10,458 bases of DNA from the NCBI GenBank assembly GCA_039914895.1, contig JBDSOJ010000139.1, positions 1 to 10,458 on the forward strand, in the 5' to 3' direction. The notes under the pieces were generated by a model, which did not search any database, was not told where the DNA came from, and worked only from the letters and a program-made list of their open reading frames with translations. Source of the stretch: Gaiellasilicea sp039914895 (GTDB taxonomy: Bacteria; Actinomycetota; Thermoleophilia; Gaiellales; Gaiellaceae). The position numbers were made by a program, and so were the translations under genes. Of this stretch, positions 5,560 through 10,458 are shown in pieces (within the stretch, counting starts at the first letter, position 1; the number at the start of each line of letters is the position of its first letter).

Positions 5560-6666
5560 ATGGATTCCGTTTCTTCTCGTACTCTCTGCGTTGTGTCGAT
5601 CCTCGTCGAGATCGCGGAGCAGGCGGATGTCTCTGTGGAGGGGGTGCTCCGCGTGCTCACGCGCGAGGCGGTGAGCGAGGCCGTGCTGGAGCGCGTGCTC
5701 GGGGTGCTGGACGAGCTGACGCCCGAGCAGAACCGCTCCGTGCAGCGGTTTGCGCTCGCAGCGCTGCACGACGTCTTGCCGCGCCCGGGTGAGGCGACGG
5801 CCGGCGTCGGCGAGGCGCTCGTCCCGGGCGAGCCGGCTGCCGCGCGTCCCGCCGGCGGCTCGGACGTCGCGCTCGTTCAGCTCAGCGCGGTGCTCGGGGA
5901 GCTTGCCGAGGCAGTCCGCGACCTTCGGCGCGAGACGGACACGGAGCGGCGCGAGAGCGTCGACGACCTCGCAGTTCTGATCGACCTGATCACGACCGGC
6001 TGGCAGGGACTGGACACGCGGCTGGGACGGATCGAGCGCCAGGTCGGCCGGCTCGACTCCGGCCGCAAGGGGGTCGCGCCGCCGCCGCCGGTGCGCGTGT
6101 CGCCGGCGCCCGTCGCGCCAGCGCCCGTCGCGGCGGCGGTCGCCGAGTCCTCCGAGCTGCCTGTGGCCGGCGCCGGGCGGCGCCGCCGGCTCCCGTTCGC
6201 GGCGGCGCTCGCCCTTGCCGGCGCCGTGATCGGCACGCTCGCGGTGCTGCAGCTCGTCTCCGGCAGCGCCTCGAACCTGGCGGACGTCGTCTCCGCGCGC
6301 GAGACGTCGAGACCCGCACCGCCGCCGGTGATCGCGTCCGTGCTCAGGACCACGGTCGCCGAGACGCAGCCGCCGGCGAAGCCCGCGAGCCCGGGCTCGC
6401 CGGCGAAGCCCGCGAGCCCGGGCTTCAAGCCCACCCGCAACTGGGCGTGGGCGCCGGTTTCGAACGCCGACTACTACAACGTCGAGCTCAGGCGCGGCGG
6501 CGAGTGGATCTACCGGGCCTCCCCGTCCGAACCGCGGCTGACGCTGCCGAAGTCGGTCGACTTCCGGCCCGGCACCTACCGCTGGATCGTCCGCCCCGGC
6601 TTCGGCGAGCGCGCCGAGAACCGGGTCGGCAAGCCCGTGGTCGACTCCGGCTTCACGGTCTCCTAG
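5560..6666 (+). CDS. Predicted membrane-anchored LacI-type HTH protein with extracytoplasmic FN3-like domain
   Basis: The 368-residue product is a composite. Residues 13-52 (ILVEIAEQADVSVEGVLRVL, then VSEAVLERVLGVLDEL) follow the LacI helix-turn-helix plus hinge pattern. Residues 103-166 are a charged heptad-like helix (LSAVLGELAEAVRDLRRETD ... LDTRLGRIERQVGRL), suiting dimerisation. A Pro/Ala linker leads to RRRR (207-210) and one transmembrane helix at about 211-232. Outside comes a Pro-rich spacer with two PAKPASPG repeats (273-288), then a C-terminal domain of about 80 residues (WAWAPVSNADYYNVEL ... PGTYRWIVRPGFG ... VVDSGFTV) that resembles an FN3-like beta sandwich. Positive charge before the helix places the HTH inside. 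No LacI sugar-binding domain is present. Role inferred: a transmembrane one-component regulator or wall-contact sensor. GGGA 7 bases before ATG 5560 is a weak ribosome site; GTG 5593 is an alternative start. I do not recognise a named family. Confidence 0.82.
   Translation: MDSVSSRTLCVVSILVEIAEQADVSVEGVLRVLTREAVSEAVLERVLGVLDELTPEQNRSVQRFALAALHDVLPRPGEATAGVGEALVPGEPAAARPAGGSDVALVQLSAVLGELAEAVRDLRRETDTERRESVDDLAVLIDLITTGWQGLDTRLGRIERQVGRLDSGRKGVAPPPPVRVSPAPVAPAPVAAAVAESSELPVAGAGRRRRLPFAAALALAGAVIGTLAVLQLVSGSASNLADVVSARETSRPAPPPVIASVLRTTVAETQPPAKPASPGSPAKPASPGFKPTRNWAWAPVSNADYYNVELRRGGEWIYRASPSEPRLTLPKSVDFRPGTYRWIVRPGFGERAENRVGKPVVDSGFTVS
6371..6424 (+). repeat. Two perfect tandem copies of a 27-base unit inside the membrane-HTH gene
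   Basis: The units at 6371-6397 and 6398-6424 are identical. They encode two near-identical 9-residue repeats, PPAKPASPG and SPAKPASPG, in the extracytoplasmic linker between the membrane helix and the FN3-like domain. Exact identity suggests recent duplication or slippage, so linker length may vary among strains. Confidence 0.9.
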
Positions 6667-6679
6667 AGCACTAGCCGGG

Positions 6680-7135
6680 TCAGCCGCGGTTGTCGAGCGC
6701 CGCGTAGGCGAGGCCCGTCGCGGTGGCGTAGACGGCGTGGTGCCAGAGGTCGATCCCGACCTCCTTGCGGCCCCACTTCCAAAACGGCAGCGCGACGCCG
6801 ACGGACGGCAGCATCGCCGCCGCGGCGCCCCAGACAGCTGCGCCGTGCGCGGGCGTGGCGGCGGCGTCGGAGAGCCCGGTCGTGCGCAGGAGCCCGTAGG
6901 CCGCGCCCCAGCCGGTGCCGTAGCCCCAGTGGACGAGTGTCGAGAAGCGGCTCTTCGCCCCCTCGCTCTCGAACGCCCTAATCCCGAGCACCTTCTTCGC
7001 CGCATCCGCCGGGGCCGTGCTCGGGTCGCGTCCCCGCAGCTTCGCCTCGAGCGTGCTCGAGACGGTCATCGCGGCCGTGCCGGCGATCCCCGCGAGGAGA
7101 CCCTTGCCGATGTTGCTGCCGAGCGTGCCGATCAT
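6680..7135 (-). CDS. Small multi-pass membrane protein, function unknown
   Basis: The 151-residue product shows about four hydrophobic segments: residues 9-29 (IGKGLLAGIAGTAAMTVSST), 70-83 (WGYGTGWGAAYGLL), 96-118 (AHGAAVWGAAAAMLPSVGVA) and 131-147 (WHHAVYATATGLAYAAL). A polar loop (KLRGRDPSTAPADAAKKVLG) sits after the first. His70 and the pair His132-His133 lie near membrane edges. The layout recalls the DUF1440/YagU type of inner-membrane protein, but I cannot confirm that by reading. It is the last gene of the minus-strand run, 59 bases after argF, possibly in the same transcript, although a weak hairpin lies between. Its stop is 13 bases from that of the convergent membrane-HTH gene. No clear ribosome site precedes ATG 7135. 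Confidence 0.75.
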   Translation of the reverse strand: MIGTLGSNIGKGLLAGIAGTAAMTVSSTLEAKLRGRDPSTAPADAAKKVLGIRAFESEGAKSRFSTLVHWGYGTGWGAAYGLLRTTGLSDAAATPAHGAAVWGAAAAMLPSVGVALPFWKWGRKEVGIDLWHHAVYATATGLAYAALDNRG

Positions 7136-7168
7136 CAGCTAATGGCTGCCCAGATCCTGCATTCGGTA

Positions 7169-7187
7169 ATCCTGCTCCGGCCAGGAT
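7169..7187 (-). terminator. Weak hairpin after argF, possible attenuator or terminator
   Basis: ATCCTG (7169-7174) and CAGGAT (7182-7187) pair around a 7-base loop just downstream of the argF stop on the minus strand. A second GATCCTG at 7153-7159 can pair with the same CAGGATC at 7182-7188, giving an alternative fold. There is no T-run, so intrinsic termination is uncertain. Confidence 0.25.
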
Positions 7188-7194
7188 CGAAGCG

Positions 7195-8130
7195 TCAGTC
7201 GACGACGAGCGCGAGCAGCGCCTTCTGCACATGGAGGCGGTTCTCCGCCTGATCCCACACCGCCGACTGCGGCCCGTACAGGACCTCGGCGGTGATCTCC
7301 TCGCCCTCGTGCGCGGGCAGGCAGTGGAGCACGATCGCCTGCTTCCCGGCAGCGCGGAGGAGCTCCGCGTCGATCCGGTAGCGGGCGAGATCGACGCGCC
7401 GGCGTGCCCGCTCGTCCTCGTGCCCCATGCTCGTCCACACGTCCGTGTAGACCGCGTCTGCACCAGCGACCGCATCGCGCGGCTCCTCGACCAGCTCGAC
7501 CGAGCCGCCCCTGAGCGCGGCCGGCGGCGGCTCGTAGCCCGGCGGTGCCGCGACCGCGACGTTCATCCCGAAGGTCGTCGCGGCGGCCACGAACGACGCG
7601 CAGACGTTGTTGCCGTCTCCCACCCAGGCGACCTTGCGCCCGGCGAGATCCCCGAGCCGCTCGCGCAGCGTGATCACGTCGGCCAGCGCCTGGCACGGAT
7701 GCGCCGCGTCGGTGAGCGCGTTCAGCACCGGGATCGATGCGTGCCGGGCCAGCGTTGTCGCGTCCTCGTGCGAGGAGATGCGGACGGCGAGCGCGTCGAG
7801 GTAGCGCGAGAGCACGGTGGCCGTGTCTCGCAGCGGCTCGCCGCGCGCGAGCTGGAGCTGATCGGCCGGCAGGAAGAGCGCCGTACCGCCGAGCTGGGCC
7901 ATGCCGGCCTCGAACGAGACGCGCGTGCGCGTCGACGGCTTGTCGAAGACGAGGCCGAGCGTTCGGCCCTCGAGCAGCCGGTGCGGCTCCCGCCGGCGCT
8001 GAAGCTCCTTCAGCTCGTCGGCCAGGTCGAGGACGAGCTCGAGCTCGCCCACGGTCCAGTCCGCGATCCGGAGCAGGTGGCGGCCCTTCAAGCCACTGCG
8101 GACGCCCAGCGTTGTCACGAGATCCGGCAT
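7195..8130 (-). CDS. argF: Ornithine carbamoyltransferase
   Basis: The 311-residue enzyme joins carbamoyl phosphate and ornithine to give citrulline, the sixth step of arginine synthesis, in the cytoplasm as a trimer. The signatures are complete: the carbamoyl-phosphate loop STRTR (66-70, in FDKPSTRTRVSFE), HPCQ (144-147, in DAAHPCQALADV), the ornithine-side loop DVWTSMG (230-236), and HCLP (269-272) with its catalytic Cys270. NRLHVQKALL near the C-terminus is typical, and length is normal. ATG 8130 gives about 17 residues before the usual family start (HLLRIADW). It begins 5 bases after the hypE stop, with no Shine-Dalgarno of its own, so translation is probably coupled to hypE. No other arginine gene is in the window. 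A divergent carbamoyltransferase with another acceptor is possible but less likely given the SMG loop. Confidence 0.95.
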   Translation of the reverse strand: MPDLVTTLGVRSGLKGRHLLRIADWTVGELELVLDLADELKELQRRREPHRLLEGRTLGLVFDKPSTRTRVSFEAGMAQLGGTALFLPADQLQLARGEPLRDTATVLSRYLDALAVRISSHEDATTLARHASIPVLNALTDAAHPCQALADVITLRERLGDLAGRKVAWVGDGNNVCASFVAAATTFGMNVAVAAPPGYEPPPAALRGGSVELVEEPRDAVAGADAVYTDVWTSMGHEDERARRRVDLARYRIDAELLRAAGKQAIVLHCLPAHEGEEITAEVLYGPQSAVWDQAENRLHVQKALLALVVD

Positions 8131-8135
8131 CGCGG

Positions 8136-9209
8136 TCAGCAGATCCGAGGCAGCGGGTCGCCCACGAGCATGTCGACAACCCTTCTGCCCCCGAACGCGG
8201 TCTCGAGGACGACGAGCCCCGGCTGCTCCTCCCTGACGTGGCCGACGATCCTGGTCTCGGCGCCGAGCTCGTGCGCCGTCAGCGCGGCGAGGGCAGCGGT
8301 GGCGGCTTCGGGCGCCACCACCGCCATCAGTTTCCCCTCGTTGGCGACGTAGAGCGGGTCGATGCCGAGGATCTCGCACGCGCCGTTGACCTCCGGGCGC
8401 ACCGGCAGGTGGGCCTCGTCGATCACGATGCCGACCTCGGCGCTCGCGGCAATCTCGTTCAGTACTGTTGCCAGCCCGCCTCGGGTCAGGTCGCGCAGAC
8501 AGCGGACGCCGTCGGTTGCGTCGAGCAGCCCGTCGACGAGCTCGGCGAGAGCGGCGGTGTCGCTCTCGAGGTCGACCTCGAGCTCGAGGTTGCCGCGCGC
8601 CACCATGACAGCCATGCCGTGATCGCCGAGCGTGCCCGAGACCAGGATCGCGTCGCCGGGCCGAACGAGTGACGGCGAGAGCTCCAGCTCGCGCTCGAGG
8701 ACGCCGACGCCGGCCGTGTTGATGTAGACGCCGTCACCCTTGTCGCGCTCGACCACCTTCGTGTCGCCCGCGACGACAGCAACGCCGGCGGCCCGAGCCG
8801 CGGCGCCCATCGAGGCGGCGATCCTCCGCAGGTCGGCCGTGGGAAATCCTTCCTCGACGATGAAGCCCGCGGTCAGGTAGAGCGGCCGGGCGCCCATCAT
8901 CGCGAGGTCGTTGACGGTCCCGTTCACCGCCAGCTCGCCGATGTCGCCGCCGGGGAAGAAGAGCGGCTTGACGACGTAGGAGTCGGTCGTCAACGCGAGC
9001 CGGATCCCGTTCTCCGAGAACACCGCTGCATCGGCGAGCGGAGCGAGCAGCGGGTTGCCGAGCTCCTCGAGAAAGAGCGCTTCGACCAGCACGTGGCTCG
9101 ATCTTCCGCCGGCCCCGTGCGCGAGCGTGATCAGCTCGTCCGTGAGCTTCGGCTTGCGGCGGCGCCGCTGCTCGATCTTCTCGAGCACCTCCTGCTCGCG
9201 ACCGGTCAC
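8136..9209 (-). CDS. hypE: Hydrogenase maturation protein HypE (carbamoyl dehydratase)
   Basis: HypE accepts a carbamoyl group from HypF on its C-terminal cysteine and dehydrates it with ATP to a thiocyanate. This is the CN ligand source for the [NiFe]-hydrogenase active site. The protein ends in PRIC, the family's C-terminal motif, with Cys357 last. It shows the PurM/AIR-synthetase-like fold: LITLAHGAGG, then TDSYVVKPLFFPGGDIGELA, VNGTVNDLAMMGARP, VVAGDTKVVE and LRDLTRGGLATVLNEIA. At 357 residues it is slightly longer than usual because of a charged N-terminal stretch (VLEKIEQRRRRKPK). The start chosen is GTG 9209, overlapping the hypD TGA as GTGA; a GTG seven codons later is also possible. 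It is the third gene of the minus-strand run SIS-hypD-hypE-argF. The frame stays open upstream through hypD, but that part is shadow. Confidence 0.96.
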   Translation of the reverse strand: MTGREQEVLEKIEQRRRRKPKLTDELITLAHGAGGRSSHVLVEALFLEELGNPLLAPLADAAVFSENGIRLALTTDSYVVKPLFFPGGDIGELAVNGTVNDLAMMGARPLYLTAGFIVEEGFPTADLRRIAASMGAAARAAGVAVVAGDTKVVERDKGDGVYINTAGVGVLERELELSPSLVRPGDAILVSGTLGDHGMAVMVARGNLELEVDLESDTAALAELVDGLLDATDGVRCLRDLTRGGLATVLNEIAASAEVGIVIDEAHLPVRPEVNGACEILGIDPLYVANEGKLMAVVAPEAATAALAALTAHELGAETRIVGHVREEQPGLVVLETAFGGRRVVDMLVGDPLPRIC

Positions 9210-10324
9210 GAGACCGTTTCGAGCCGGCGCGAGAAACGGCCGTAGTTGTAGTAGGCCGCGCACGCTCCCTCGCTCGAGACCATGCAGGTTCCGATCGGCT
9301 TCTCCGGCGTGCACGCGGTGCCGAAGACCTTGCACTCCCACGGCTTGATCACGCCCTTCAGCACCTCGCCGCACTGGCAGGCCTTCGGATCGGCGACGCG
9401 CACGCCGGGAACGTCGTAGCGCAGCTCGGCGTCCCAGTCGGCGAACTCCTCCCGCAGCTTGAGGGCGCTCTGGGAGATGAAGCCGAGCCCTCGCCACTCG
9501 AAGGTCGTCCGCAGCTCCATCGTCTCCGCGATCGCCTCGAGCGCCCGCGCGTTCCCGCCTTCGCGAACCACGCGGGAGTACTGATTCTCGACCTCGGAAC
9601 GCCCCTCGGCGAGCTGTACCATCACCATCAACGCCGCCTGGAGCACGTCGAGTGGCTCGAAGCCGGCCACGACGAGCGGCTTGCCGTGGTCGCGGGCGAT
9701 GAACGCGTACGGCCTCGTCCCGATCACGGTCGAGACATGCCCGGGGCCGATGAAGCCGTCCAGCCGAAGGTCGGGCGAGGCAAGGATCGCGCGGATCGCG
9801 GGGATGATCGTGACGTGGTTCGCGAAGACGAAGAAGTTGCGGATCCCCTCCGCTCGCGCGCGAAGCAGCGTCAAGGCAGTCGACGGCGTCGTCGTCTCGA
9901 AGCCGATCGCGAAGAAGACGATCTCGCGGTCCGGGTGCTCGCGCGCGATCCGGAGCGCGTCGAGGGGCGAGTACACCATGCGCACGTCGGCGCCGCGCGC
10001 CTTGGCCTCGAGCAGCGATCCGTTGCCGCCGGGAACTCGCATCATGTCCCCGAATGTCGTGAAGATCACGTTCGGCCGCTCGGCGAGCGCAATCGCGTCG
10101 TCCACGCGTCCCATAGGGATCACGCACACGGGACAGCCGGGGCCGTGGATCAGGTCGACCGCGGGTGGGAGCAGGTTCTCGACCCCATGCTTGTAGATCG
10201 TGTGCGTGTGTCCGCCGCAGACCTCCATCAGCTTGTACTGCCTGCCCGGCTCGACGAGCCCGGCGATCTGCTCGGCGAGCTGCTTCGCCAACTCCGGGGA
10301 CCGGTACTCGTCGACGTACTTCAT
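9206..10324 (-). CDS. hypD: Hydrogenase maturation protein HypD
   Basis: HypD is the [4Fe-4S] scaffold that, with HypC, assembles the Fe(CN)2CO unit of [NiFe]-hydrogenases. All signatures are present in 372 residues: MEVCGGHTH with Cys36, GPGCPVCV with Cys64 and Cys67, GFETTTPSTA, ANHVTIIPA and GPGHVSTVIG. The C-terminal Cys-rich region holds the cluster: C316, C318, C331, C338, C347 and C355 (PKACQCGEVLKG ... WECKVFGTACTP ... GTCMVSSEGACAAYYNYGR). ATG 10324 overlaps the stop of the preceding SIS-domain gene as ATGA, and its own TGA overlaps the hypE GTG, so the three are likely co-translated. A GGGGG run 7 bases before the ATG may help ribosome binding. No hypC is visible; in this layout it would be expected further upstream, beyond the right edge. 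Confidence 0.98.
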   Translation of the reverse strand: MKYVDEYRSPELAKQLAEQIAGLVEPGRQYKLMEVCGGHTHTIYKHGVENLLPPAVDLIHGPGCPVCVIPMGRVDDAIALAERPNVIFTTFGDMMRVPGGNGSLLEAKARGADVRMVYSPLDALRIAREHPDREIVFFAIGFETTTPSTALTLLRARAEGIRNFFVFANHVTIIPAIRAILASPDLRLDGFIGPGHVSTVIGTRPYAFIARDHGKPLVVAGFEPLDVLQAALMVMVQLAEGRSEVENQYSRVVREGGNARALEAIAETMELRTTFEWRGLGFISQSALKLREEFADWDAELRYDVPGVRVADPKACQCGEVLKGVIKPWECKVFGTACTPEKPIGTCMVSSEGACAAYYNYGRFSRRLETVS

Positions 10325-10458
10325 TCCCGTTCCCCCACGACGTCGAGGAGCAGGTGGTAGATCGTCGCGTGCGCCTCCTGCACGCGCGGGACGTAGTCGC
10401 TCTCGACGACGAGCAGGTGGTCGAGCTCGAGCTCGCGCAGGCGGCCGCCGTCGCCGCC
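10321..10458 (-). CDS. C-terminal end of a SIS-domain sugar-phosphate isomerase-like protein (GmhA/DiaA type), partial
   Basis: Only the last 45 residues are inside the window. They read LRELELDHLLVVESDYVPRV and then QEAHATIYHLLLDVVGE before TGA at 10323-10321. The pattern of a hydrophobic strand VVESDYVPRVQEAH followed by an amphipathic helix matches the end of GmhA/DiaA-type SIS proteins (family pattern VPS.DTPRIQE.H....H.L...VE). GmhA isomerises sedoheptulose 7-phosphate; DiaA-type relatives are non-enzymatic. The 4-base overlap with hypD makes it part of the hydrogenase maturation operon. From memory, a GmhA-like protein accompanies hyp genes in some actinobacterial hydrogenase clusters; its role there is not known to me. 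Confidence 0.7.
   Translation of the reverse strand, partial: GGDGGRLRELELDHLLVVESDYVPRVQEAHATIYHLLLDVVGERE

Noticed and set aside
5546..5568. GGAAT-GTT pair on the minus strand upstream of the STAS gene as a second SigR-like promoter
   Set aside because: The spacing is 16 bases, outside the 18-19 of the consensus, so I do not call it.
8131..8379. Extension of the argF frame upstream to 8379
   Set aside because: The extra 83 residues overlap hypE out of frame and look like shadow. ATG 8130 fits the family length.
9210..10127. N-terminal extension of the hypE frame through hypD
   Set aside because: Translation upstream of GTG 9209 is Arg-rich and unlike any domain, and the GTGA overlap with hypD gives a natural start.
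1..10458. CRISPR arrays, rRNA or tRNA genes, insertion sequences
   Set aside because: I saw no regularly spaced repeats, no rRNA or tRNA signatures and no transposase-like frames by reading. A covariance-model scan would be needed to exclude small RNAs.

Overview
The window is a very GC-rich stretch with long antisense shadow frames, alternative GTG/TTG starts and few strong Shine-Dalgarno sites. Gene content (XRE-cupin regulator, SIS-hypD-hypE-argF run, STAS and PRC-barrel proteins) and protein sequence style suggest an Actinomycetota genome, perhaps Thermoleophilia (Gaiellales/Solirubrobacterales). That placement is inference, because no marker gene such as rRNA is present.

Layout. Positions 1-573 (minus) hold the front part of a GGDEF/HD-GYP signalling gene that runs off the left edge and carries an apparent internal deletion with a frameshift. 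Upstream of it on the same strand is an XRE-HTH/cupin regulator (657-1235). It is divergent from a full-length Lon protease gene (1349-3628, plus). The roughly 100-base divergent spacer contains a close match to the actinobacterial SigR/SigH promoter (GGAAT-N18-GTT) facing lon. An HxlR-type regulator (3618-3932) overlaps the end of lon. A perfect 35-base palindrome separates it from a convergent cupin gene (3996-4547, minus) that is interrupted by one in-frame TAG. Divergent to that is a PRC-barrel protein (4593-4952, plus), followed by an orphan LuxR/GerE C-terminal remnant (5024-5155). A STAS-domain anti-sigma antagonist (5168-5512, minus) is divergent from an unusual predicted membrane protein (5560-6666, plus). 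That protein joins an N-terminal LacI-type helix-turn-helix to a coiled-coil-like segment, one transmembrane helix and a C-terminal beta-rich, FN3-like domain.

The right third is a minus-strand operon read from the right edge: the end of a SIS-domain (GmhA-like) gene, hypD, hypE, argF and a small membrane protein. The first three junctions overlap by 4 bases or leave only 5 bases, so co-translation is likely. HypD and HypE act in building the Fe(CN)2CO centre of [NiFe]-hydrogenases, so the genome probably encodes a hydrogenase. ArgF uses carbamoyl phosphate, the same donor that feeds HypF/HypE.

The points most worth checking are the membrane-tethered LacI-HTH protein; the Lon Walker A motif, which reads GPPGTGKKS where T or S is expected after the catalytic Lys; the amber-interrupted cupin; the cluster of broken genes at 1-5155; and the hyp/argF coupling. 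I found no CRISPR array, rRNA, tRNA or insertion sequence.
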